Source: an uncultured Tropicimonas sp. (GTDB lineage Bacteria; Pseudomonadota; Alphaproteobacteria; Rhodobacterales; Rhodobacteraceae). From it: a DNA stretch of 64,000 nucleotides. Shown one piece after another: positions 28,389 to 37,450 of this stretch. Positions within the stretch are counted from its first letter, which is position 1. The number at the start of each line of letters is the position of its first letter. A program made the position numbers and the translations under genes. The notes below the pieces were generated by a model that saw only the letters and a program-made list of their open reading frames with translations, was not told the origin of the DNA and ran no database searches. Where the stretch lies: NCBI GenBank assembly GCA_947497945.1, contig CANMIP010000003.1, positions 62,001 to 126,000 of the forward strand, read 5' to 3'.

Positions 28389-29183
28389 TCACTCTTCGCC
28401 CGCCACCCAGTTTGCCTTGCGCTTGTCGAAAAACGCCGCGATTCCCTCGGCCGCTTCCTCGCTCTCCCAGCGGGCGACAAGCGCGGCGATGGTCTCGTCG
28501 ATCAGCTGCGCGTCGATGCGCGGCCCGAGACGGCGCAACAGCGCCTTGGCCTCCCCGACCGCGCCGGGCGCAACGGAGAGATAGGGGGCGACTTCCGCCT
28601 CCACCGCCGCGTCCAGCGCCGCCTCCGGGACCGCGCGGGCCAACAGGTCCAGCGCAACGGCCTCCGTGGCGCCAAACAGCCGCGCCGACATGAAGACCCG
28701 CCGCGCTCTGGCCTCGCCCATCCGCGCGGCGACGTAGGGTCCGATGGTCGCCGGGATCAGCCCGAGCTTCGTCTCCGTCAACCCGAACCGCGCCCCCTCG
28801 GCGGCTATCGCCACGTCGCAGACCGAGATCAGCCCGACCCCGCCGCCAAAGGCATTGCCATGCACCCGCCCGATCACCGGCTTGGGGCAGGTATTGAGCG
28901 CCTGCAACATCTCCGCCAGCTTGCGCGCCTCCCTTCCCCGGGTCGCGCCATCGGCCGCCATCTGCGCCCGCATCCAGCCGAGATCGCCGCCCGCGCAGAA
29001 GGACGCCCCCTCGCCCGCCAGCACCACGACGCGCACCCCCGGGTCCGCGCCAAGCCGCCCAGCCGCCGCCGTCAGCTCCTCCAGCATCCGCGCCGACATC
29101 GCATTGTGCTTCTCCGGCCGTGCCAGCCAGAGCGTGGCCACGCCGCGTGGGTCGGTCTCGATCCGTATCGTCTCGTCGCTCAT
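28389..29183 (-). CDS. liuC: Methylglutaconyl-CoA hydratase (crotonase family)
   Basis: Enoyl-CoA hydratase/isomerase family enzyme, 264 residues, expected to hydrate 3-methylglutaconyl-CoA to HMG-CoA in leucine breakdown. Family elements include LARPEKHNAMSARM, the oxyanion-hole segments AGEGASFCAGGDLGWM and GNAFGGGVGLISVCDVAIA, and FGLTETKLGLIPATIGPYV. The start at 29183 (MSDETIRIE) was chosen over an upstream in-frame Met for family fit. Substrate assignment rests on the surrounding liu genes. Confidence 0.88.
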   Translation of the reverse strand: MSDETIRIETDPRGVATLWLARPEKHNAMSARMLEELTAAAGRLGADPGVRVVVLAGEGASFCAGGDLGWMRAQMAADGATRGREARKLAEMLQALNTCPKPVIGRVHGNAFGGGVGLISVCDVAIAAEGARFGLTETKLGLIPATIGPYVAARMGEARARRVFMSARLFGATEAVALDLLARAVPEAALDAAVEAEVAPYLSVAPGAVGEAKALLRRLGPRIDAQLIDETIAALVARWESEEAAEGIAAFFDKRKANWVAGEE

Positions 29184-29242
29184 CGCTATCCTCTCCTCTA
29201 GCCTCTCCTTCGGCCCGGCCCAGCTCACCCGGACTCCCAGGC

Positions 29243-30772
29243 TTAGATCGTCATGCGGTTGCCCCGGAACGCCTGGTGGCGCGACTGGGGAGGAACGCTC
29301 GCAAGGTCGAAGACCTGCGCCGTGTCCGGATCCTCCTTGGCCGCCGAATGCAGGTGGGGACAGAAACGCCCGATCCAGTGCAGTTTCGGCAGGTGGAAGG
29401 CGCGCGGCAAATCGGCTTCATCCTCCCTCGCATTGATCGGCGCGAGCCGGTCCGCCAGTGTCGCCGGACGCCGGACGCCGGAAGACGCTCTGCTCCGCGC
29501 TGCGGCCGCATCGCACAACAGCAGGCGACTCGCCCGCGGCGTAGTCGTCACCGCCTCGCATTGCCGACGCCCCGTGAACGGAGCTTTGCCATCCCCGAAT
29601 CCGGCGTTTGGGTTCGTCCCCGGCCAGAACTCCGGAAACAGGCGTTGTTTCAACCCATCCTCATCATCGGACCGCGGATCGCTCCAACAGCAGGGCGTCT
29701 CCGGCATCATTTCCCTCTCCGGGTGCCGCGCCTTGCGCCAGCCCCCGAAGCGCCAACCACCCCCGGGCCGCGAACCCCGCAGGGGAGGCGAAGCATGATC
29801 CGTCGCCCGACCGGCACTCCCCGCAAAGTCGCCGACCGGGTTGGGACGCTGATTCTCGACGTGGTTTCTTGTGCGATTGTAGCCGTCCCACCACGCGGGC
29901 TGCGCAGCGTCGAACCCTCCAAGGAAGGTCGTCGCATCCGCCACCTTCAGGAAGACAAACCGGAACATCAAAGCGCGGTGGACCTGGAGAGCGCAGCGCG
30001 GCATCTCCTTTTCGCCCCCGTGGGCAACAGGGTCGCAGCGATGCATCCGGGCCGAGCGCGGATCGTGTTCGACATCCCATGTCAGGTCGACACGCGCCGT
30101 CTCCACCTTGCTCCTGAAACGCCGCCACGCGCCGGGAAACCGGGCATCATCGACCCGCTTCGGATCCTTCCACTGCGCCGTCTCGAACCGCCACCGCTCC
30201 GGAACCGCAGCCACCGGCTTCAGCTCGGACAAAGTCGGGCCCACCGGCCCGACGCACCGTGCCTGCCGCTCCCATTGCACGACATCCTGCGAGAAGGTCC
30301 AGGTCGAGCGCGTCAGCCCAGACTGCCAGCGCCTGTAATGCCAACCGCCATGCTGGACCAGGCGCCCTTGCCCATTCGTCTGCCGCCGCGCCGAAGGCCA
30401 GAACTGGAACGCCTCCAACGCCGCGTCATCACCCCGACAGAAGGCGCCAGAGCCCGGACCAGCCATGCCCCCCGCCCTTCGCCGAGGCGCAGCCGAGGCA
30501 GTGTGATCCAGCGTCTGCCGCCAGATACCCGGCGCGACAGAGAGAACCAGCGGAGAGCCGAGGTCTTCGTGAGCACAATCGAAGCGGTGCAGCGTCGTTC
30601 CCTGCCGCAATCCGGGCCGGAAGTCCTCACCCAGCGAGGCCTGTCTTCCCGGCCCGACCGGGCCGAGAGGCGGGATGCGCATGCCGCTATGGACATGCCG
30701 CACCTGCCCGAGACCGCCCGCGCCGTCAGCCTGCTCCCAGTGCCACCACAGAAGATCTTCCGCTGCGGTCAT
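29243..30772 (-). CDS. Trp-rich protein of unknown function in the liu operon
   Basis: Probable 509-residue protein I do not recognise. It begins MTAAEDLLWWHWEQADGAGG and contains about 20 tryptophans, with many His and Arg, no signal peptide and no membrane helix. Support for a real gene: it fills the 29184-30815 gap almost exactly (59 bases from liuC, 43 from liuE), shares the operon's strand, and its codons have the GC-rich third positions of neighbouring genes, whereas frames on the other strand are Arg/Pro-rich. A start at 30799 is an alternative. It could still be a spurious open frame. Confidence 0.5.
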   Translation of the reverse strand: MTAAEDLLWWHWEQADGAGGLGQVRHVHSGMRIPPLGPVGPGRQASLGEDFRPGLRQGTTLHRFDCAHEDLGSPLVLSVAPGIWRQTLDHTASAAPRRRAGGMAGPGSGAFCRGDDAALEAFQFWPSARRQTNGQGRLVQHGGWHYRRWQSGLTRSTWTFSQDVVQWERQARCVGPVGPTLSELKPVAAVPERWRFETAQWKDPKRVDDARFPGAWRRFRSKVETARVDLTWDVEHDPRSARMHRCDPVAHGGEKEMPRCALQVHRALMFRFVFLKVADATTFLGGFDAAQPAWWDGYNRTRNHVENQRPNPVGDFAGSAGRATDHASPPLRGSRPGGGWRFGGWRKARHPEREMMPETPCCWSDPRSDDEDGLKQRLFPEFWPGTNPNAGFGDGKAPFTGRRQCEAVTTTPRASRLLLCDAAAARSRASSGVRRPATLADRLAPINAREDEADLPRAFHLPKLHWIGRFCPHLHSAAKEDPDTAQVFDLASVPPQSRHQAFRGNRMTI

Positions 30773-30815
30773 CCCGCGCCCAGCCCCCCTCGCCTGCATC
30801 GCGGCGCGACCGTCC

Positions 30816-31676
30816 TCACGCCGCCCGCGCCCGCATCGCCTGCGCCATTTCCGCCGCCCGCGCGACGATCCCGGCATCCAGCCCCGTCTCGTAACCAAGG
30901 GCCTGCAACCGCGCGATCACCGCCTCGGTCGCCACATTCCCCGCCGCCCCCGGCGCATAGGGGCAACCGCCAAGGCCGCCAACCGACGCATCGAAGACCC
31001 GCAAACCGCGCTCAAGAGCGACCTCGACATTCTCAAGGGCCCGCCCGGCCGTATCATGGAAATGCCCCGCCAATCGGGTTGATGGAAGCTCGTCCAGCAC
31101 GGCCCCAAGCATCGCGTCTACCCGCTCCGGCCGCCCCTGGCCGATCGTGTCGCCAAGCGAGACTTCGTAGACCCCGAGACCGGCCAGCCGCCCGACAACG
31201 GCGGCCACCCGGTCCGGCGCCACGGCCCCGTCGAACGGACACTCAACCACGCAGGACACATACCCCCGAACCCGCAACCCCGCCGCGGCCGCGCCCTCCA
31301 GGACCGGCGCAATCCGTTCGAAACTCTCCTCGACGGAGCAGTTCAGATTGGCGCGGCTGAACCCTTCCGAAGCGCTGACAAAGACCGCGATCTCATCCGC
31401 CCGCGCCGCAATCGCCTGCTCCAACCCCTTGCGATTGGGCACCAGGGCGGCATAGGACACGCCATCGGCCCGCGCGATTCCCGCAAGAACCTCCGCGGAT
31501 TCCGCCATCTGCGGCACCCATTTCGGCGAGACGAAACTGGCCACCTCGATGCGCCGGTATCCTGCCCCGCTCAGGCAATCGATCAGCGCCAGCTTTTCGG
31601 CCAGCGGAATCGGCCGCGCCTCGTTCTGCAAACCGTCTCGCGGCCCGACCTCGAAAATCTCGACCCCTTCGCCCAT
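30816..31676 (-). CDS. liuE: Hydroxymethylglutaryl-CoA lyase
   Basis: Cleaves HMG-CoA to acetyl-CoA and acetoacetate, the last step of leucine degradation; TIM-barrel of 286 residues. Motifs: FEVGPRDGLQNEARPIP at the N-terminus (metal and catalytic Asp/Arg), ASFVSPKWVPQMA, VSLGDTIGQGRP, HFHDTAGRALENV (metal-binding His pair) and the catalytic-Cys loop VGGLGGCPYAPGAAGN. Sits between liuD and the Trp-rich gene. Confidence 0.95.
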   Translation of the reverse strand: MGEGVEIFEVGPRDGLQNEARPIPLAEKLALIDCLSGAGYRRIEVASFVSPKWVPQMAESAEVLAGIARADGVSYAALVPNRKGLEQAIAARADEIAVFVSASEGFSRANLNCSVEESFERIAPVLEGAAAAGLRVRGYVSCVVECPFDGAVAPDRVAAVVGRLAGLGVYEVSLGDTIGQGRPERVDAMLGAVLDELPSTRLAGHFHDTAGRALENVEVALERGLRVFDASVGGLGGCPYAPGAAGNVATEAVIARLQALGYETGLDAGIVARAAEMAQAMRARAA

Positions 31677-31790
31677 CTTTCCGTCCCTTTGTCCCGGCCT
31701 TCGCGCGCGCAGCGCGCGCCCGGCCCAACCGTCTGATACGCGCGCCGCAAGGCGCGGGCTGAAGACCGGCGGGAGCGCCCCGCCAACCGC

Positions 31791-33743
31791 TCATGCCTCC
31801 GCGTCTTCCTCTTCCAGCCGGATCAGCGGATCATGCGCCGCCACCTGCGCCCCCGGCGCGACCAGCACCGCCTCGACGACACCTTCGCGCTGCGCCACAA
31901 GCGCATGCTCCATCTTCATCGCCTCCAGCACCGCAAGCCGGTCGCCCCGCACCACCGCCTGCCCAGGCTCAACGAGCACCTCGCGCAGCAAGCCCGGCAT
32001 CGGCGCCTCGACGATATTGCCCGTCGCCCCGGCCTCCCCGCCGCGCGCCAGCGGGTCGGGCAGCGCAAACTCCCAGGGTTGCCCGGCAAAGACCACGACG
32101 GAACCGTCAAGCCGTCGCGCCGGCCCTGGCTCCCGCGCCTCACCGATCAGCCAGCCACCCGCGCCGCGCGAACAGCGCAGCTCCTGCCCGCCGAACCGCG
32201 CGACAATCTCGCCCGGCCCGCACACCGCCAGTCCGACTTCGAAGGCCTCTCCACCGCGCTCCAGACGAACCATCCGCTCCAGCGGCGCCCAGAGCGAGAA
32301 CCCGGCAAAATCCGCCCCCAGACCGTCCAGCCCGCTGGCGGCAAGCGCGGCCCGGACAACCACCGCCGCGCTCGGCGCACCTTCCGCGACCAGCGCCGAC
32401 AGGTCCCGGCCGATCAGCCCGGTATCGACCCGCCCGACGGCAAAATCCTCATGCCGCGACAGCGCCTCGAGAAAGGCGATATTCGTCACCGTCCCGCCGA
32501 TCTCCGTATGCTCAAGCGCCCGCCCCAGCCGCGCCAGCGCCACCGCCCGGCTTGGCCCATGGGTGATCACCTTGGCGATCATCGGGTCATACCAGGGGCT
32601 GATCTCGTCCCCTTCCCGCACGCCGCTATCGTTGCGCGCCAGCTCCGAGAAGCGCAGATGCCCCAGCCGCCCCGTCGCCGGCAGGAAGCCGGCCGGCACA
32701 TCTTCGGCATAGACCCGCGCCTCGAACGCATGCCCTTCGAGCGGGATCTCCTGCTGGCGAAGCGGCAGCGGCTCGCCCGAGGCAACCCGCAGCTGCCACT
32801 CGACCAGGTCCTGCCCCGTCACCGCCTCGGTCACCGGATGTTCGACCTGCAACCGTGTGTTCATCTCCATGAACCAGAACCCGTCCGGCCGCAGCCCGTC
32901 CGAGCCGTCGACAATGAACTCCACCGTCCCCGCGCCGACATAGCCGATCGCCTTGGCCGCCCGAACCGCCGCAGCCCCCATCGCCGCGCGCATGTCCTCG
33001 GTCATCCCCGGCGCCGGCGCCTCCTCGATGACTTTCTGGTGCCGTCGCTGCAACGAGCAATCCCGCTCGTAGAGATGCACCGCACCGCCATGCGCATCGC
33101 CAAAAACCTGAAGCTCGATATGGCGCGGCCGCGAGACGAATTTCTCCACCAGCACATCGGCATTGCCAAACGCCCCTCGCGCCTCTGCCTGCGCCGAAAC
33201 CAACGCCGTGGCGAACTCCTCCGCCCGCTCGACCAGCCGCATCCCCTTGCCGCCGCCACCAGCCACGGCCTTGATCAGCACCGGATAACCAATCCGCGCC
33301 GCCTCGCTCGCCAGCAGTTCCGGCATCTGGTCCGCCCCGTGATAGCCCGGCACAACCGGCACCCCGGCCTCCGCCATCAACCGCTTGGCCGCGTCCTTCA
33401 ACCCCATCTGCCGGATTGCACGCGCCGGCGGGCCCACGAACACAAGCCCCGCCGCCTCCACGGCCTCGACGAATTCCGGGTTCTCCGACAGGAAGCCATA
33501 ACCCGGATGCACCGCCTCCGCCCCGCTTGCCAGCGCAGCGCCAACGATCTTCGCCCCGTCCAGGTAACTCTCCGCCGGCGCCGACCCGCCCAGATGCACC
33601 GCCTCATCGGCCATCTCGACATGCAACGCCCCCGCATCCGCATCCGAATAGACGGCAACGGTCGAAATCCCCATCCCCCGCGCCGTGCGAATGATGCGAC
33701 AGGCAATCTCGCCACGATTGGCAATCAACAATTTCCGGATCAT
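31791..33743 (-). CDS. liuD: Methylcrotonyl-CoA carboxylase, biotin carboxylase/biotin carrier subunit
   Basis: Alpha subunit of 3-methylcrotonyl-CoA carboxylase, 650 residues. The biotin carboxylase part begins MIRKLLIANRGEIACRIIRT and has the ATP-grasp glycine loop VLIKAVAGGGGKGMRLV and MNTRLQVEHPVTEAVTGQDL. The C-terminal biotinyl domain carries the biotin-accepting Lys in LEAMKMEHAL. Substrate is inferred from the liu context: the carboxyltransferase partner liuB lies upstream and HMG-CoA lyase downstream. Confidence 0.94.
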   Translation of the reverse strand: MIRKLLIANRGEIACRIIRTARGMGISTVAVYSDADAGALHVEMADEAVHLGGSAPAESYLDGAKIVGAALASGAEAVHPGYGFLSENPEFVEAVEAAGLVFVGPPARAIRQMGLKDAAKRLMAEAGVPVVPGYHGADQMPELLASEAARIGYPVLIKAVAGGGGKGMRLVERAEEFATALVSAQAEARGAFGNADVLVEKFVSRPRHIELQVFGDAHGGAVHLYERDCSLQRRHQKVIEEAPAPGMTEDMRAAMGAAAVRAAKAIGYVGAGTVEFIVDGSDGLRPDGFWFMEMNTRLQVEHPVTEAVTGQDLVEWQLRVASGEPLPLRQQEIPLEGHAFEARVYAEDVPAGFLPATGRLGHLRFSELARNDSGVREGDEISPWYDPMIAKVITHGPSRAVALARLGRALEHTEIGGTVTNIAFLEALSRHEDFAVGRVDTGLIGRDLSALVAEGAPSAAVVVRAALAASGLDGLGADFAGFSLWAPLERMVRLERGGEAFEVGLAVCGPGEIVARFGGQELRCSRGAGGWLIGEAREPGPARRLDGSVVVFAGQPWEFALPDPLARGGEAGATGNIVEAPMPGLLREVLVEPGQAVVRGDRLAVLEAMKMEHALVAQREGVVEAVLVAPGAQVAAHDPLIRLEEEDAEA

Positions 33744-33752
33744 GTCCCCCCC

Positions 33753-34415
33753 TTAGCCCGCCAAATGCCGCGAAATACTCGCGGGCAAAGGCCATGCCTC
33801 GTAATCCATTCCTTTCAACGGCCCCGGCGCGCCCCCGCGCCAGGCATGCCGGTAAAGCTCGATATGCAGGCGGATCTCCAGCAGCTCCAGGGCGGCATCT
33901 ACCGGACCCTGCGTCTGCGCAATCGAAACCTCCAGCTTCTCCGTGTCGCTCTTGCCGCGCCAGAGCCCATCCAGCCCCAATCCCTTCCAGACAGCACTCC
34001 CAGCGGAAGTCGCCACCAGCAACAGCACATTCACGACGAAAGCCGCCACCAGCCCGTCCAGCCCGCCAGCACCCCAGCCCCAGCCGAACCAGCCCCGCGC
34101 CTTGCCGGACCCGGCCGCCTGCGCCGCCCGCGTCACCTCGAACTCGCGCGCAAAAGCCTCCCGAAAGCTCCGCGCGAACGTCCGGCGGCTGAAATCCTCC
34201 CAACCGGCCCTGATCTTCAGCTTCGGCCGCGCAAACACCCCCTCGCGAGACCGCTCCTCGAACTGCTCGAAATCGAAGATGAAGAAATAGTCCTCAGCAT
34301 CCACGGAGTTATGGATGAGATAGACCGGGATCTCGACCTCGCGCCCGAGTTTCGGCAGCGAGATCTCGGGCACCATTCCAACCGCCCTCTCCGATATCCC
34401 CTTCAACCAGGCCAT
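33753..34415 (-). CDS. Unknown protein between liuB and liuD
   Basis: 220-residue protein beginning MAWLKGISERAVGMVPEISL. The first half is soluble with acidic/aromatic stretches (EDYFFIFDFEQFEERSREG); a Gly/Trp-rich hinge (GWFGWGWGAGG) leads into a hydrophobic segment (LVAAFVVNVLLLVATSAGSA) that is probably one membrane helix; the C-terminus has a helical LELLEIRLHIELYRHAW segment. An ATG four codons upstream (34427) is also possible. It lies 9 bases from liuD, so the pair is cotranscribed. No family recognised. Confidence 0.62.
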   Translation of the reverse strand: MAWLKGISERAVGMVPEISLPKLGREVEIPVYLIHNSVDAEDYFFIFDFEQFEERSREGVFARPKLKIRAGWEDFSRRTFARSFREAFAREFEVTRAAQAAGSGKARGWFGWGWGAGGLDGLVAAFVVNVLLLVATSAGSAVWKGLGLDGLWRGKSDTEKLEVSIAQTQGPVDAALELLEIRLHIELYRHAWRGGAPGPLKGMDYEAWPLPASISRHLAG

Positions 34416-34503
34416 GGAGCGCCCCATTCCACTTCTTTTTTCCACAAATATCCCGGGGTGCGCGAGGGGCTGGCCCCTCGCTCCCGCACGCTCCACGAAT
34501 GCC

Positions 34504-36108
34504 TCACATCCGGAACACGCCGAACCGCGTCTCCTCCACCGGCGCATTCAACGCCGCCCGCAAGCTCAGCCCCAGCACATCGCGCGACGTTCGCGGGTCG
34601 ATCACGCCGTCGTCCCAAAGCCGCGCCGAAGCATAGAGCGGATGCGCCTGGGCCGCGAACATCTCCTCGGTCGGACGCCGGAACGCCGCTTCCTCCTCGG
34701 CGGACCATTCCCCGCCCGCCTTCTCGATTCCGGCCCGTTTAACCTGCGCCAATACCCCCGCCGCCTGCGCGCCACCCATCACCGAGATCCGGCTGTTGGG
34801 CCAGGTCCACAGGAAACGCGGCTGGTAAGCCCGCCCGGCCATGCCGTAATTGCCCGCGCCAAAGGAGCCGCCGACCAGCATGGTGATCTTGGGCACCGAG
34901 GTTGTCGCAACCGCCGTCACCATCTTGGCCCCATGCCGCGCAATCCCCTCATTCTCGTATTTCTTCCCCACCATGAAGCCGGTGATATTCTGAAGGAAGA
35001 CCAGTGGGATGCGCCGTTGCGAGCAAAGCTCGATGAAATGCGCCCCCTTCTGCGCCGCCTCCGAGAAGAGCACGCCATTATTGGCCACGATCCCGACCGG
35101 GCAGCCATGCACATGCGCAAAGCCCGTCACCAGCGTCTCGCCAAACCGCGTCTTGAACTCGTCAAACCGCGAGCCATCCACCATCCGTGCGATCACCTCG
35201 CGGATGTCATAGGGCGTCGACAGCGAGGACGGGACAACGCCCAGGATCTCCTCGGGATCATAGGCCGGTGCCTCCGGCGAGGCCCAGTTGGCGGAGACAT
35301 CCGGCGCAGGCCCCAGCGATCCAACCGCCCGACGCGCCAAGGCCAGCGCGTGCGCGTCATCCTCGGCCAAGTAATCGGCCACGCCCGACAACCGCGTATG
35401 CACATCGCCGCCGCCAAGCTCCTCCGAGGTCACGACCTCCCCCGTCGCCGCCTTCACCAGCGGCGGACCGGCAAGGAAGATCGTCCCCTGCTCCTTCACG
35501 ATGATCGTCACATCCGACATCGCCGGGACGTAAGCCCCGCCTGCCGTGCAGGAGCCCATGACAACGGCGATCTGCGCGATCCCCTTGGCGCTCATCCGCG
35601 CCTGATTGTAGAAGATCCGGCCGAAATGGTCGCGATCGGGGAAGACCTCATCCTGCTGCGGCAGGTTCGCGCCCCCCGAGTCCACGAGATAGATGCAGGG
35701 AAGGTGACATTCCTCCGCGATCTCCTGCGCGCGCAGATGCTTTTTCACCGTCATCGGGTAATAGGTCCCGCCCTTCACGGTCGCATCGTTGCACAGCACC
35801 ATCACGTCGCGCCCGGCAACCCGGCCGATCCCGGCCACGACCCCGGCGCAGGGCGCCGCCCCGTCATACATCCCATGCGCGGCCACCGCGCCAACCTCCA
35901 GGAATGGCGAGCCCGGATCGAGCAGGTTTGCCACCCGGTCGCGCGGCAACATCTTGCCTCGCTCCAGATGCCGCGCCTTGGCCCGCACGCCGCCGCCCTC
36001 GGCCGCAAGATCCGCCGCGTCACGGATCTCCGCCAAAGCGGCCAGATGCGCCTCCCTGTTGACGCGAAATTCCTCCGCGCCGCTCGCAGCCTGACTTGTC
36101 AGCTTCAT
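34504..36108 (-). CDS. liuB: Methylcrotonyl-CoA carboxylase, carboxyltransferase subunit
   Basis: Beta subunit that transfers CO2 from biotin to methylcrotonyl-CoA, 534 residues. Signatures: [56 protein letters not shown] and the C-terminal [18 protein letters not shown] with oxyanion-hole glycines. Its start overlaps the stop of an upstream secreted-protein gene by 4 bases. Confidence 0.95.
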   Translation of the reverse strand: MKLTSQAASGAEEFRVNREAHLAALAEIRDAADLAAEGGGVRAKARHLERGKMLPRDRVANLLDPGSPFLEVGAVAAHGMYDGAAPCAGVVAGIGRVAGRDVMVLCNDATVKGGTYYPMTVKKHLRAQEIAEECHLPCIYLVDSGGANLPQQDEVFPDRDHFGRIFYNQARMSAKGIAQIAVVMGSCTAGGAYVPAMSDVTIIVKEQGTIFLAGPPLVKAATGEVVTSEELGGGDVHTRLSGVADYLAEDDAHALALARRAVGSLGPAPDVSANWASPEAPAYDPEEILGVVPSSLSTPYDIREVIARMVDGSRFDEFKTRFGETLVTGFAHVHGCPVGIVANNGVLFSEAAQKGAHFIELCSQRRIPLVFLQNITGFMVGKKYENEGIARHGAKMVTAVATTSVPKITMLVGGSFGAGNYGMAGRAYQPRFLWTWPNSRISVMGGAQAAGVLAQVKRAGIEKAGGEWSAEEEAAFRRPTEEMFAAQAHPLYASARLWDDGVIDPRTSRDVLGLSLRAALNAPVEETRFGVFRM

Positions 36109-36626
36109 GCCTGTCCGTCTTTCGATGATCTGAGGTAAATCCGTCGTGCAACTCGTGCAAAAACTGGACGGAGCACAGGTTTCACCAAGAGCTCCTGATG
36201 CGCCTGCGGCCCCTTTGGAATCAGTGTTCCGCCTCCGACTTTGGCCGCATCGGCCAAGAGCCTTGGATAGGCCTGCATATCATTGCCAGAGCCCGCAACC
36301 GTCTCGGGAAGCTCTTCAAGCGCTTTAGTGATCTCCACCTCCACTGTCATACCCAGAGAAGCGAAGCAGCCTGCCTGAAAGGCATCGTTCCCTTTAGAGC
36401 AAACATCGGCCGCTATTCCTCCGCAACTTGCTGCATCGAGCGCGATTGCCGCCTCGACGGGAAACGATCTTTCCGGGGCTTCGACCTGGGAGCGTTCGAA
36501 AGCCGCATCATGTGTTGCAAGGCAATTGACCAAGAGTTCCGCCGCCAATTGTTCAGCCGGCTCCGCTGTGATCGGCAACGCCAACAACCCAAGGCAGGCG
36601 ACGCTTGAAAAGAGAGTATGCCTCAT
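36105..36626 (-). CDS. Secreted Cys-containing protein in the liu operon
   Basis: 173-residue protein with a signal peptide ([20 protein letters not shown], cleavage near AEPAEQ). The mature part has four Cys residues ([28 protein letters not shown]), spaced like small LprI-type envelope proteins, and a hydrophobic/basic C-terminus. It overlaps EcsC upstream and liuB downstream by 4 bases each, so translation is coupled. I do not recognise a defined family. Confidence 0.65.
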   Translation of the reverse strand: MRHTLFSSVACLGLLALPITAEPAEQLAAELLVNCLATHDAAFERSQVEAPERSFPVEAAIALDAASCGGIAADVCSKGNDAFQAGCFASLGMTVEVEITKALEELPETVAGSGNDMQAYPRLLADAAKVGGGTLIPKGPQAHQELLVKPVLRPVFARVARRIYLRSSKDGQA

Positions 36627-37450
36627 GCGCCGCTCTCGACATCGCCCGCTTCCTCCGCCGGCCCTTCCAGCATCCGCCGATGCATCAGCCACCGCATCCG
36701 ATAGGCGTAGCGCGCCGCCCGGCTCACATCGGTCTGGAAGCTCGCATTGACCACCGCCGCCACTGCGCCGCCGACAATCGGCACAACCCGCGCGCCGCCC
36801 CGCCCGGCAAGGGAGAACCCCAGCTGCCGCGCGATCCGCTCGATCACGGTGTCGGTGACCCACTCGCCGCCCTTTTCCAGCACCAGCCGCCCCTCCGGGC
36901 TGGCCAGATAGGCCGCCATCTCGGACAGCGTCGAGATCGTGTCCTCCCGCCCGCTTTCCGCGCTGGAGGTCGCGACCTGCAGGACCATCAACCGGAAAGC
37001 GCGCTCTTCCTCGCCGTCACTGTCGAAACCGAACGCAGCCCCGGTCGCCCGCACATTCCGCGCCGCAAGCGCGATGGTGGTCGGGATGTCCGCGCCCAGC
37101 CCTGCCGCGCCAAAAAAGCCCGCCGCGCCGCCAGACGCCGCATTCGTCCCAACGGCCCAGCCCTGCACCCGACGCGCCGAGCGCTCGCAGGCCTCCAGAT
37201 CCTCGACCGAATGCGCCGCAATCTGCACCGGGATCGTGTAGCCGGCCGCACGGTCCGCCATTTCCAGCCCACGCCGCACCAGCCCCGGCGGCACGATCCG
37301 CGCCACGAAACCGCCAATCGGCGCTGTCAGCCGCTCCGCCCCGCGCCCGAGCCGGGTCGGCTTGCGGTCCTCGAAGCGCTGCTGCTTTTCCAATGCCTCG
37401 CGCAGGATCTCCGCCGCCAGATGCGGCCGTCTGTCGGGAACCGGGGTCAT
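36623..37450 (-). CDS. EcsC family protein
   Basis: 275-residue protein matching the EcsC family, membrane-associated proteins first named for a Bacillus ABC-transporter operon. Recognisable are the Gly/Ala-rich helices AAGFFGAAGLGADIPTTIAL, a RNVRATGAAFGFD segment, LQVATSSAESGR, and the late VVPIVGGAVAAVVNASFQTD. Function of the family is poorly defined. Four-base overlaps with the acyl-CoA synthetase gene upstream and the secreted-protein gene downstream tie it to the liu transcript. Confidence 0.85.
   Translation of the reverse strand: MTPVPDRRPHLAAEILREALEKQQRFEDRKPTRLGRGAERLTAPIGGFVARIVPPGLVRRGLEMADRAAGYTIPVQIAAHSVEDLEACERSARRVQGWAVGTNAASGGAAGFFGAAGLGADIPTTIALAARNVRATGAAFGFDSDGEEERAFRLMVLQVATSSAESGREDTISTLSEMAAYLASPEGRLVLEKGGEWVTDTVIERIARQLGFSLAGRGGARVVPIVGGAVAAVVNASFQTDVSRAARYAYRMRWLMHRRMLEGPAEEAGDVESGA

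Noticed and set aside
29120-31360. A 746-codon open frame on the plus strand across the liu region
   Set aside because: It is Arg/Pro-rich, lacks motifs and is antisense to well-supported liuE and part of liuC; a typical high-GC shadow frame.
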